Assembly: GCF_030409795.1 (NCBI RefSeq)
Contig: NZ_JAUFQN010000019.1
Span: forward strand, 186,001 to 250,000
Reading direction: 5' to 3'
DNA length: 64,000 bases
Origin: Flavobacterium paronense
GTDB lineage: Bacteria > Bacteroidota > Bacteroidia > Flavobacteriales > Flavobacteriaceae
Shown: positions 41,619 through 50,078 of the stretch, in pieces
Layout of the letters: every line of letters starts with the position of its first letter
How positions within the stretch are numbered: the first letter of the stretch is position 1
The notes under the pieces: model-generated
Told to the model about the DNA's origin: nothing
The model's database searches: none
Seen by the model: only the letters and a program-made list of their open reading frames with translations
Program-made: the position numbers and the translations under genes

Positions 41619-42659
41619 ATGGAAATCGAAAAAAAGGACATCCGAAGTTTAACTAAAGAACAATTGCGTGATTTTTTTATGGCCAATGGAGACAAAGCAT
41701 TTCGAGGTAATCAGGTTTATGAATGGCTTTGGAGTAAAGCTTTACATAATTTTGAAGACATGACCAATGTTTCAAAAGAAACGCGAGTCATGCTCGAAAA
41801 TAACTTCGTGATAAATCATATTAAGGTTGACCAAATGCAACGCAGTGAAGACGGCACGGTGAAAAATGCAGTTCGTTTACACGACGGTTTAATTGTGGAA
41901 AGCGTTTTGATTCCGACAGAAACCAGAACTACAGCTTGTGTTTCGAGCCAGGTTGGTTGTAGTTTGGATTGTAATTTTTGCGCCACTGCACGTTTAAAAA
42001 GGATGCGAAATCTGGAGCCCGGAGAAATCTACGACCAAGTTGTTGCGATTGATAGAGAAAGTCGTCTGTATTACAACCGACCACTTTCGAATATTGTTTT
42101 TATGGGAATGGGAGAGCCTTTGATGAATTACAACAATGTTATGAAAGCGATTGATATGATTACCTCTGAAGAAGGTTTAGGAATGTCGCCAAAGCGGATT
42201 ACGGTTTCCACTTCAGGAGTTTCAAAGATGATTAAAAAAATGGCGGACGATGATGTAAAATTTAAGTTGGCTGTTTCATTGCATTCTGCTATTGAAGAAA
42301 CTAGAAATCACATCATGCCTTTTACCAAAAACTTTCAGTTACCTGAATTGAAAGAAGCTTTACAGTATTGGTATCAAAAAACAAAAAGCAAAATCACATA
42401 CGAATACGTCGTTTGGAAAGGCATTAACGATGATAAAGCTTCGATAGATGCTTTGGTTAAATTCTGTAAATATGTCCCATGTAAAGTCAATTTGATTGAA
42501 TACAACCCCATTGATGATGGAGAATTCCAACAAGCGTCAGATGAAGCCATTGAAAATTACATAAAAGCTTTAGCGAAAAATGACATTGTTGCCAAAGTGC
42601 GCCGAAGCCGAGGAAAAGATATTGATGCAGCCTGCGGACAATTAGCTAATAAATCATAA
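41619..42659 (+). CDS. rlmN: 23S rRNA (adenine2503-C2)-methyltransferase / tRNA m2A37
   Basis: A 346-residue radical-SAM enzyme. The iron-sulfur cysteines are Cys114, Cys118 and Cys121 in VGCSLDCNFC, and the second catalytic cysteine Cys339 lies in DIDAACGQL near the C-terminus, as in RlmN. MGMGEPLMNY and the methyl-carrying Cys107 region are also standard. It makes m2A2503 in 23S rRNA and m2A37 in some tRNAs. It has a strong downstream hairpin. Confidence 0.97.
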   Translation: MEIEKKDIRSLTKEQLRDFFMANGDKAFRGNQVYEWLWSKALHNFEDMTNVSKETRVMLENNFVINHIKVDQMQRSEDGTVKNAVRLHDGLIVESVLIPTETRTTACVSSQVGCSLDCNFCATARLKRMRNLEPGEIYDQVVAIDRESRLYYNRPLSNIVFMGMGEPLMNYNNVMKAIDMITSEEGLGMSPKRITVSTSGVSKMIKKMADDDVKFKLAVSLHSAIEETRNHIMPFTKNFQLPELKEALQYWYQKTKSKITYEYVVWKGINDDKASIDALVKFCKYVPCKVNLIEYNPIDDGEFQQASDEAIENYIKALAKNDIVAKVRRSRGKDIDAACGQLANKS

Positions 42660-42661
42660 AA

Positions 42662-42694
42662 AAAGTCCCGATTTCTGTTTGAAGTCGGGACTTT
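42662..42694. terminator. Terminator downstream of rlmN
   Basis: 10-bp stem AAAGTCCCGA/TCGGGACTTT with a 13-base loop and T-rich 3' side. Confidence 0.85.
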
Positions 42695-42715
42695 CTCCTT
42701 TTATAAATAGCAATC

Positions 42716-43588
42716 TTAATTTCCAATAATAATATTATAACTGTTTCCGTTTACAGTAAATACGGCTAGGTTATCACAATCTCCATTTCCAAAATCAAGT
42801 GTAGCTGTAGTGGCATTTCTAATAATAGTAATGATGCCAGAAACAATTAGAGGTTTGTTTACTACTAAGCAACTCATTTTTACATTCAATGGCGTTGTAA
42901 TAGTGCTAGTTTGGTTAGCGCCACTTGGTGTAGTAGTTACCCAATTCCCAGTAATTTTATAAATATTATCAGTCAAAATTTCAGTACCAAATCCTTCAAT
43001 TATTTCTCTGACTCTAGTTCCAACTCTATGATAAATACCAACATTAGGAACCGTAGCAGTCATATCCATAGTCATTGTTACTTGTGGGTGTGGATTTGGA
43101 TTAGAAGTAGTTGTTATCATAGTTCTGGTAAATATTTTGTCTCCGTTAAATGCAATACCATTGTGTATAAAATTGTCAAACGAATAAGTTATAGTGTGTG
43201 AAGTAGCTTCTGGTTGGTATACAAAGGTGATGATGATTCTTCCGCTAACTACATTCCCGCTGTTTAAAGTGCAACTTGTTCCAAAATCGATTGTTTTAGT
43301 TACAGTTTGCCCAATGGTTGGTGGTGTTCCAAATGCAGGAACTCTTGTAATAGTTGCACAGTTTGTAAGTTCTGATTGAGCTAAATCAGTAACTTTACCA
43401 TTTGTTGAATTTGAATAAGTATTAGTTTCTTGTTCTTCAACAATGCTTGATACATCGTCGTTCATTGCATCAATTTTGGCACTTACTTTAGCATCTTCTG
43501 ATGAAATAGCGTTACCATTGTCCTCTTTAGAGCAGCTAATAATTGTTAGCAAAAAGGAAAATACTAGTATTAATTTTGTTGTTTTCAT
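42716..43588 (-). CDS. Putative lipoprotein, unknown function
   Basis: A 290-residue exported lipoprotein with the lipobox TIISC (lipidated Cys about residue 19). The mature part is beta-rich and Thr/Asn-rich, with SELTNCATITRVPAFG, GTSCTLNSGNVVSGRIIITF and a C-terminal DFGNGDCDNLAVFTVNG. It resembles uncharacterised Bacteroidota lipoproteins without a named domain. It lies alone between the convergent rlmN gene and the divergent polyprenyl synthase gene. Confidence 0.7.
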   Translation of the reverse strand: MKTTKLILVFSFLLTIISCSKEDNGNAISSEDAKVSAKIDAMNDDVSSIVEEQETNTYSNSTNGKVTDLAQSELTNCATITRVPAFGTPPTIGQTVTKTIDFGTSCTLNSGNVVSGRIIITFVYQPEATSHTITYSFDNFIHNGIAFNGDKIFTRTMITTTSNPNPHPQVTMTMDMTATVPNVGIYHRVGTRVREIIEGFGTEILTDNIYKITGNWVTTTPSGANQTSTITTPLNVKMSCLVVNKPLIVSGIITIIRNATTATLDFGNGDCDNLAVFTVNGNSYNIIIGN

Positions 43589-43681
43589 AGTTCTATTTTT
43601 TATGGTTTGCTGTGTAAGAGTTGGGTTTTTACAAAAGGTTTAATCAAAAGTAAAAAAATTTCTTAAACGATTCCATTATTG

Positions 43682-43689
43682 TATATTTG
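43682..43689 (+). promoter_or_regulatory. -7 promoter element of the polyprenyl synthase gene
   Basis: TATATTTG, an exact match. The ATG at 43696 is 6 bases past the box; the upstream TTG at 43687 lies inside the box. Confidence 0.55.
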
Positions 43690-43695
43690 AAAGCG

Positions 43696-44676
43696 ATGAA
43701 CATCACCTCACAAATAAAAAAACCGATTCAAATGGAAATGGAACTTTTTGAAAAAAAGTTCTATGAATCGATGACTTCTAAAATTGCGTTACTCAACAGG
43801 ATTACTTATTACATCGTAAACAGAAAAGGAAAACAAATGCGACCAATGTTTGTTTTTTTAGTTGCCAAAATGCTTTCCGAAAAAAATGAAGTTAACGAAA
43901 GAACTTATCGTGGCGCTAGTGTAATTGAGTTGATTCACACAGCAACGTTGGTTCATGACGATGTGGTTGATGATAGCAACAGGCGTCGCGGATTTTTCTC
44001 TATTAATGCTTTGTGGAAAAATAAAATTGCAGTTTTAGTCGGCGATTATTTATTGTCAAAAGGATTACTACTTTCTATTGATAATGGCGATTTTGATTTA
44101 CTCCGAATAATTTCGGTTGCAGTAAGAGAAATGAGTGAAGGAGAATTACTTCAAATTGAAAAAGCAAGGAGATTAGACATCGTCGAAGAAATATATTATG
44201 AAATCATCAGAAAAAAAACTGCTACTTTAATTGCGTCTTGTTGTGCTCTTGGTGCCAAATCAGTTTCTGAAGATGAGGCGAAAGTGGAAGCCATGCGCAA
44301 ATTTGGAGAACTTATCGGAATGGCATTTCAAATCAAAGACGATTTATTTGATTATACCGATGACGCCATTGGGAAACCAACCGGAATTGATATCAAGGAA
44401 CAAAAAATGACATTACCTTTAATTTACGCATTAAATAATTGTTTACCCAAAGAAAAAACTTGGTGCATCAATTCAATCAAGAATCACAACAAAGACAAAA
44501 AACGCGTTAAGGAAGTTATCCAATTTGTAAAAGATAAAAACGGTTTGCGTTATGCCGAAGAAAAAATGATAGCATTCCAGCAAGAAGCACTTCAGATTTT
44601 AGAGAAATTCCCCCAATCTGATTATAGAGATTCGCTCTCACTTATGGTAAATTACGTTATTGAAAGAAAAAAATAA
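43696..44676 (+). CDS. ispB: All-trans polyprenyl diphosphate synthase (octaprenyl-type)
   Basis: A 326-residue trans-prenyltransferase that elongates isoprenoid chains for the menaquinone side chain. First and second aspartate-rich motifs are intact: LVHDDVVDDSNRRRG and FQIKDDLFDYTDD, together with EMSEGELLQIE. The length and AxxVIELIHTATL phrase fit the long-chain (heptaprenyl or octaprenyl) branch rather than farnesyl synthase. The in-frame TTG at 43687 is not used because it lies within the promoter box. The chain length produced is not certain. Confidence 0.88.
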   Translation: MNITSQIKKPIQMEMELFEKKFYESMTSKIALLNRITYYIVNRKGKQMRPMFVFLVAKMLSEKNEVNERTYRGASVIELIHTATLVHDDVVDDSNRRRGFFSINALWKNKIAVLVGDYLLSKGLLLSIDNGDFDLLRIISVAVREMSEGELLQIEKARRLDIVEEIYYEIIRKKTATLIASCCALGAKSVSEDEAKVEAMRKFGELIGMAFQIKDDLFDYTDDAIGKPTGIDIKEQKMTLPLIYALNNCLPKEKTWCINSIKNHNKDKKRVKEVIQFVKDKNGLRYAEEKMIAFQQEALQILEKFPQSDYRDSLSLMVNYVIERKK

Positions 44677-44790
44677 AATATTTTCATTCGTTAAGACTTG
44701 ATTTTAATGGGATTTTATTTTTTTTAAAATTATCATGCAACTATTTTACAACCATCCTCGTCTATGCTAATAGAACACTAACCAATAGTT

Positions 44791-45351
44791 TTGAAAGTAA
44801 TCAATTTACATCAAGAAGAAAAAGAACTAATCGAATTGGCTGTCGACAATAATCGTCATGCGCAACATAAATTATATTCTAAATTTTCACCAAAAATGTT
44901 AAGTGTTTGCCGCCAATACATAAAAGATGTGCATCAAGCGGAAGATGTTATGATTACGGCTTTTATGAAAGTGTTTACTAATTTAAAAAATTTTGAACAC
45001 AAAGGAAGCTTTGAAGGTTGGATAAGAAGAATCATGATTAATGAATGCATTTCTTTTATCAGAGTTCAGAAAAAAGTAAAGTTCATTGAAGACGAGAATT
45101 ATGTCGAGGAAAGATATAATAATATAGAAAGCCAATTTTCGGTAGAAGATATTCAGTTTTTGATTGACAATTTACCCGATGGTTACAAAATGGTTTTCAA
45201 TTTGTATTGCATTGAAGGATTCAAACATCAAGAAATTGCAGAAATGCTCGGAATTAATGAAGGCACTTCAAAATCTCAATTATCACACGCTCGAAGAATG
45301 TTGCAAGACAATATTAAAAAATTAAAAAATTACAATAATGGAACCTATTAA
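44791..45351 (+). CDS. ECF-type RNA polymerase sigma-70 factor
   Basis: A 186-residue sigma factor with region 2 (KLYSKFSPKMLSVCRQYIKDVHQAEDVMITAFMKVF) and region 4 (LPDGYKMVFNLYCIEGFKHQEIAEMLGINEGTSKSQLSHARRML) only, as in extracytoplasmic-function sigmas. The start codon is TTG; no better one is in frame. The next gene overlaps by 14 bp and encodes a membrane protein that may be its anti-sigma factor. This unit likely reports envelope conditions. Confidence 0.93.
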   Translation: MKVINLHQEEKELIELAVDNNRHAQHKLYSKFSPKMLSVCRQYIKDVHQAEDVMITAFMKVFTNLKNFEHKGSFEGWIRRIMINECISFIRVQKKVKFIEDENYVEERYNNIESQFSVEDIQFLIDNLPDGYKMVFNLYCIEGFKHQEIAEMLGINEGTSKSQLSHARRMLQDNIKKLKNYNNGTY

Positions 45352-46084
45352 ATTAGAAAATCAGATAAGAGAAAAGTTGAATTCGAGAGAAATTCAACCT
45401 TCAACTCAAGCTTGGGACAGATTAGATGCAATGCTTTCGGTTGCTGAAGAAAAAAAAACAAGACGACCTTTTGGATTTTTGTTTATTGCTGCAAGCATCA
45501 CGGTTTTGATAGCTGTTGGTATGTTTTTCTTCACACAAAATAGTATAAAAATTCAGCCTAAAGATGATGTAGTTACTTCGGAACCTATCGATACGGTTCA
45601 AAAACCAGTAAACGAAATACAATCTCCAATCCTGGAAGAAAAACAAGAATTAGTTTCAACAGATAACCAAAATCCAAAATCACATATAACAAATAATAAT
45701 CAACGAGTTTCAATCCAAAATCAAAAAACGCCAAACAATCAAAATCAATCCAACAATCCACTTATTAATCGTGAAAAAGAAATTGAATTTCAAAACAGTT
45801 CCGATGTGGCTTTGAAAGAGTTGCCAAGAGTTATTTCAACAACACCAAAAGAAGTTCAGAAAAAAACAACATATGTTGATGTTGATGAGCTACTGGCTTC
45901 GGCTGAAAATATAGGTAAATCAAAAAGCAAAGCAAAATCTGATAAAATTAACGTTGATCCCAACACTTTATTATCCCATGCTGACGGTGAAGTAGAAATG
46001 ACTTTCCGTGAAAAAGCAATCAATAGATTAACAAAAAACTATATGGAACTTAAAGTGGCTTTGGCCAACAGAAATAACGAATAA
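45338..46084 (+). CDS. Putative transmembrane anti-sigma factor
   Basis: A 248-residue protein with a cytoplasmic N-terminal part, one transmembrane helix at about residues 44-65 (PFGFLFIAASITVLIAVGMFFFT) and a charged, Asn/Gln/Ser-rich C-terminal region with low complexity. That layout and the 14-bp overlap with the sigma gene fit an anti-sigma factor holding the sigma at the membrane. No HATPase or zinc-finger (ZAS) motif was seen. The call is from context and topology rather than sequence identity. Confidence 0.65.
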   Translation: MEPIKLENQIREKLNSREIQPSTQAWDRLDAMLSVAEEKKTRRPFGFLFIAASITVLIAVGMFFFTQNSIKIQPKDDVVTSEPIDTVQKPVNEIQSPILEEKQELVSTDNQNPKSHITNNNQRVSIQNQKTPNNQNQSNNPLINREKEIEFQNSSDVALKELPRVISTTPKEVQKKTTYVDVDELLASAENIGKSKSKAKSDKINVDPNTLLSHADGEVEMTFREKAINRLTKNYMELKVALANRNNE

Positions 46085-46117
46085 AAACAATCATTAATCA
46101 CATTTAAATCAAACATC

Positions 46118-47221
46118 ATGAGAAATTTTACAATTTATTTAGCACTAGCGGCATGCCTATTTGCAGGGAAAGTAGTTGCGCAGGAAACCTTCGAATCAAA
46201 AGCAAGACAAATTGCAGACAAGATCGAAAAAATCACAAAAGATGAAAAAGAAGCATTGAAAATTGAAATAGAAGAAGTTAATAAACAATTCGAAAGCGGA
46301 ACCATTACTAAAGCAGAAGCAGATGTTAAAAAGAAAAAATTAGCCGAAGCACGCGCACTTATAATCGAAAATAAAGTAGCAGTTTCTCACGAAGAACTAA
46401 AAGAGTTAGTACAGCAAAAAGTGAACGGAAAGATTTCAAGTTCAGAAAGCAATCCTAAGGAAAGGGATAGCATTGTACTAATTGGCAAGAAATATAAAAT
46501 AACGTATAAAGTTACTGACAGTACTTATATTGATGTCAACGGAATTAGAAGAAAATACAACGAAAGAAAAAGACTCGGTGAAAGAAGAACTACTTCTCAA
46601 TTTGTATTTGCAGCAGGTGTAAATAACTTAGTTACCAACGGAAGCGCTAATAATTCTGATTATAGATATTGGGGTTCCCATTTCTACGAATGGGGATTTA
46701 CTTCAAACACCCGCCTTTTCAAAAATGACAATTTATTGCATTTAAAATACGGATTTTCAGTAATGTATAATAATCTTCGCCCAACAGGCAATAGATTATT
46801 CGTTGCAAACGGAAACCAGACCGATTTGGAAACAAGTTCTGTTAATCTTCATGATTCGCGTTTCAGAAATGTGTATTTAACAGCACCAGTGCATTTAGAA
46901 TTTGATTTTACAAAAGCTAAAAAAAATGCCGAAGGCAAAACAATATTCAGAAGTCATGAAAGCATTCGATTCGGAATAGGCGGTTATGCAGGATTCAGAG
47001 TAAAATCAAAACAGATTTTAAAATACGAAGCAGACGGACATGACATTACCGTTAAGGAAAAAGGCGGATTTAATGCCAATGATTTTATTTACGGAGTAAG
47101 TACCTATCTTGGTTATCGCGCAACAAGTTTATATCTGAAATATGATTTAAATCCATTGTTTAAAGACAATGCCGTTAAGCAAAACAACATATCACTCGGT
47201 GTTCGTTTTGACTTGAATTAA
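46118..47221 (+). CDS. Exported coiled-coil plus beta-barrel protein
   Basis: A 367-residue exported protein with a signal peptide (residues 1-21, ...KVVAQ). Residues about 25-110 form a Lys/Glu-rich coiled coil (KIEKITKDEKEALKIEIEEVNKQFESGT). From about 155 on there are alternating aromatic-ended strands (SQFVFAAGVNNLV, FYEWGFTSNTRLFKN, LHLKYGFSVMYNNL) as in an outer-membrane beta-barrel. It is the third gene of the sigma/anti-sigma unit, 33 bp after the anti-sigma gene, so it may be a product or sensor of that system. No named family. Confidence 0.7.
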   Translation: MRNFTIYLALAACLFAGKVVAQETFESKARQIADKIEKITKDEKEALKIEIEEVNKQFESGTITKAEADVKKKKLAEARALIIENKVAVSHEELKELVQQKVNGKISSSESNPKERDSIVLIGKKYKITYKVTDSTYIDVNGIRRKYNERKRLGERRTTSQFVFAAGVNNLVTNGSANNSDYRYWGSHFYEWGFTSNTRLFKNDNLLHLKYGFSVMYNNLRPTGNRLFVANGNQTDLETSSVNLHDSRFRNVYLTAPVHLEFDFTKAKKNAEGKTIFRSHESIRFGIGGYAGFRVKSKQILKYEADGHDITVKEKGGFNANDFIYGVSTYLGYRATSLYLKYDLNPLFKDNAVKQNNISLGVRFDLN

Positions 47222-47252
47222 AATAATTTGTTTAGGTTAGTTTATACTTCGA

Positions 47253-47280
47253 AAAGATGTTTCAGCAATGAAGCATCTTT
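47253..47280. terminator. Terminator downstream of the sigma operon
   Basis: AAAGATGTTTC/GAAGCATCTTT with one G-U pair around AGCAAT and a T-run after. Confidence 0.8.
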
Positions 47281-47334
47281 TTTTATTTTACGTTCTAAAT
47301 TATGTATTTTTACGCTCATTCATTTTTTTTGTTT

Positions 47335-47363
47335 TCTAAAAATCTAAAAATCTAAAAATCTAA
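47335..47363. repeat. Tandem 8-bp repeat before dnaG
   Basis: TCTAAAAA three times in tandem (47335-47358) followed by a partial TCTAA. It ends 2 bp before the dnaG TTG start codon and so lies in the leader or promoter region. Confidence 0.7.
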
Positions 47364-47365
47364 TT

Positions 47366-49345
47366 TTGATTACCCGCGAAACTATAGATAAAGTTTTTGA
47401 AACCGCACGAGTGGAAGAAGTCATAGGTGATTTCGTCCAGCTCAAACGTGCCGGCAGCAATTACAAAGGATTGAGTCCGTTTTCGGATGAACGTTCTCCT
47501 TCGTTCATGGTTTCTCCTGTGAAGCAAATTTGGAAAGATTTCAGTTCGGGAAAAGGCGGAAGTGTGGTCACTTTCCTTATGGAACATGAACATTTTACTT
47601 ATCCCGAAGCCATTCGTTTTTTGGCAAATAAATACAATATCGAAATTGAAGAAACCGAAACGTCTCAAGAAGATAAAATAGAAGCCAACGAAAAAGAAAG
47701 CATGTATTTGGTTTCGGAATTTGCGAAAACGTATTTTCACGACACGCTTTTAAATTCCGAAGAAGGAAAAGCAATTGGTTTGTCGTATTTCAAAGAAAGA
47801 GGTTTCACCAATGAAACCATTGCCAAATTTGGTTTAGGTTATTCTCCAGAAACTTGGGATGCTTTTACTAAACAAGCATTGTCGAAAGGATATCAATTAG
47901 AATTTCTTAAAAAAGTTGGTTTGACCATTGCAAGAGAAGACGGAAAACATTTTGACCGTTTCAAAGGAAGAGTAATGTTCCCGATTCAGAGTTTGTCAGG
48001 ACGAAATTTAGGTTTTGGCGGACGGATTTTAAACAATGATAAAAAGGCTGCTAAATACCTGAATTCACCCGAGAGTGATATTTACCATAAAAGTAAAGTC
48101 CTTTACGGAATTTTCCACGCCAAACAAGCGATTGCCAAACAAAATAATTGCTATTTAGTAGAAGGGTATACCGATGTAATCCAGTTGCATCAGGCCGGAA
48201 TTGAAAATGTGGTAGCTTCATCCGGAACGGCTTTAACGCCAGACCAAATTCGATTAATCAACCGATTGACCAAAAATATCACCGTTCTTTTCGATGGAGA
48301 TGCTGCAGGACTTCGCGCTTCTGTTCGTGGAATTGATTTGATTCTCGAAGAAGGAATGAATGTAAAAGTTTGCACGTTCCCTGATGGTGATGATCCGGAT
48401 AGTTTTGCCAGAAAGAATTCGTATGAAGATTTAGTTTTGTATTTAGAAAACAACGCTAAAGATTTTATCCAATTCAAAGCATCACTTTTGATGGATGAAG
48501 CCAATAATGATCCAATCAAAAAAGCCGATTTGATTCGAGATATGGTTGTAAGTATTTCTAAAATTCCGGATAGAATTAAACGGGAAATCTATATTCAGGA
48601 AACAGCTCGTATTATGGATATTTCTGAGCAAGTGTTATTGAATACGTTAGCTCAATTAGTTCAGAAAGACATATCGGAAGCTGGAAAAAAACTTAAACAA
48701 GAACAAAAGGCATTTGAAGTTGTTAAAAACGAGCCGCTTTTTCAGCAGGAAAAAGTCAATATTGTTTACGAATTGGAACGTAAGATTATTGAAATGTTAT
48801 TGCTTTATGGTTCTCAGGAAGCCGACTTTGATGATTTTATTTTGAAGGCCAATGAAGACGGCGAAATGATTGAAGAAAAAGAAACCAATACTGTTAAAGT
48901 TCATCAACGAATTTATTTGAGTTTGCAAGAAGACGAAGTAGAATTAGCCAATCCTTTATTTAAAGAAATCTATAATGATTTAATAGCATATTATAATCAA
49001 AACGAGCATTTCAATATAGAACAGTATTTAATGCAATTGTCTATTGAACACTCACAAATGGTTACGGACATTTTGATGTTAGAAGAAAAAGAGTTGCTTC
49101 ACAATTGGGAAACCAAGCATATTTATGTGAAAACTAAAATTCAAAATGTATCACAATATGTTTCAGAAACTATTGTTTCTCTTCGCGAATTTCTTATCAA
49201 TAAATTGATTATGGATTTGATGAACAATTACAGCAGTGAAGAAGAAAATGATTTAGAAGAACTAAAATCAACCATCAACGATTATAACAAACTAAAAGTT
49301 AATCTGACTAACAAAATAGGAAGAATACGCTCAACTTATCTATAA
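47366..49345 (+). CDS. dnaG: DNA primase
   Basis: A 659-residue DNA primase that makes RNA primers on the lagging strand. Residues 34-65 correspond to the zinc-binding domain, but the four ligand positions are Ser37, Ser40, Asp58 and Ser61 instead of Cys, His, Cys, Cys. The catalytic core is complete: LVEGYTDVIQLHQAG and LFDGDAAGLRA form the TOPRIM fold, and FKGRVMFPI and GFGGRIL sit just before it. A helical C-terminal domain for helicase binding follows. The start is TTG at 47366, right after an 8-bp tandem repeat. Confidence 0.96.
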   Translation: MITRETIDKVFETARVEEVIGDFVQLKRAGSNYKGLSPFSDERSPSFMVSPVKQIWKDFSSGKGGSVVTFLMEHEHFTYPEAIRFLANKYNIEIEETETSQEDKIEANEKESMYLVSEFAKTYFHDTLLNSEEGKAIGLSYFKERGFTNETIAKFGLGYSPETWDAFTKQALSKGYQLEFLKKVGLTIAREDGKHFDRFKGRVMFPIQSLSGRNLGFGGRILNNDKKAAKYLNSPESDIYHKSKVLYGIFHAKQAIAKQNNCYLVEGYTDVIQLHQAGIENVVASSGTALTPDQIRLINRLTKNITVLFDGDAAGLRASVRGIDLILEEGMNVKVCTFPDGDDPDSFARKNSYEDLVLYLENNAKDFIQFKASLLMDEANNDPIKKADLIRDMVVSISKIPDRIKREIYIQETARIMDISEQVLLNTLAQLVQKDISEAGKKLKQEQKAFEVVKNEPLFQQEKVNIVYELERKIIEMLLLYGSQEADFDDFILKANEDGEMIEEKETNTVKVHQRIYLSLQEDEVELANPLFKEIYNDLIAYYNQNEHFNIEQYLMQLSIEHSQMVTDILMLEEKELLHNWETKHIYVKTKIQNVSQYVSETIVSLREFLINKLIMDLMNNYSSEEENDLEELKSTINDYNKLKVNLTNKIGRIRSTYL

Positions 49346-49348
49346 AAA

Positions 49349-49368
49349 AACCTCGCGTTTGCGAGGTT
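49349..49368. terminator. Bidirectional terminator between dnaG and the LuxR-type gene
   Basis: 8-bp stem AACCTCGC/GCGAGGTT around GTTT. The T-run is strong on the minus strand (end of the LuxR-type gene) and weaker on the plus strand. Confidence 0.85.
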
Positions 49369-49373
49369 CAATT

Positions 49374-50003
49374 TTAAACGATTTCTAAGGTTTTTGCTTT
49401 GTTAACAAGGTCAACCAGATTCGTTACATTAAGTTTCGTTAGTAAACGAAGTTTGTAAGTACTAATAGTTTTTTCGTTTAAAGCTAAAATTTTAGCGATC
49501 TCATTGTTTTTTTTACCATCGCTTAAAAAACGAAGCACTTCGATTTCTCGATTAGAAAGTTTGCGATACAAACGTTCCGATTTGTTTTGTTTAGCAATCA
49601 ATGCTAAACTTTTCTTGATTTCATCATTTAGAATAATTTGCCCCTGACTTACTTTGACAATGGCAATTCCTAAATTTTCAAGCTTTGATGTCTTGTGAAC
49701 ATAACCCGCACAACCAGCCTTTATAGCATTTGGAGCATAAATATGTTCTGACAAACTACTAAAAACAATAACTTTTGTTTTTGGAAAATTTTTAATGATT
49801 GACTTGACTTCATAAATACTCTTTAATCCTTCAAGCTCTAAATCGATGATTAAGACGTCAATTTCTTTGTTTCTTAATGCATCCGGAACCATAAAAAAGT
49901 TACCTACATTTGAAACGACATTTATTTCAGGATGATCCTTAAAATAAGCCTTCATTCCAAAGTGTACTACTGGAAAGTTATCCGCTACACATAAATTTAT
50001 CAT
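49374..50003 (-). CDS. NarL/FixJ (LuxR-type) response regulator
   Basis: A 209-residue response regulator with a receiver domain (Asp8 acid pocket, phospho-acceptor Asp54 in LIIDLELEGL) and a C-terminal LuxR-type helix-turn-helix (SNREIEVLRFLSDGKKNNEIAKILALNEKTISTYKLRLLTKL). No partner kinase is adjacent. It is conserved-looking in flavobacteria; its signal is unknown. It is followed by a strong terminator shared with dnaG. Confidence 0.92.
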   Translation of the reverse strand: MINLCVADNFPVVHFGMKAYFKDHPEINVVSNVGNFFMVPDALRNKEIDVLIIDLELEGLKSIYEVKSIIKNFPKTKVIVFSSLSEHIYAPNAIKAGCAGYVHKTSKLENLGIAIVKVSQGQIILNDEIKKSLALIAKQNKSERLYRKLSNREIEVLRFLSDGKKNNEIAKILALNEKTISTYKLRLLTKLNVTNLVDLVNKAKTLEIV

Positions 50004-50078
50004 AATTGTGGTATTTGATAAAAGTTAATAAAACTACCCGTAAAGGTAAGAAAACATATTCTAAAAATGTTAAAATAT

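Noticed and set aside
47361-47368. TAATTTTG as a -7 box for dnaG
   Set aside because: It matches TAnnTTTG but overlaps the TTG start codon; transcription from it would begin inside the gene, and no suitable later start exists.
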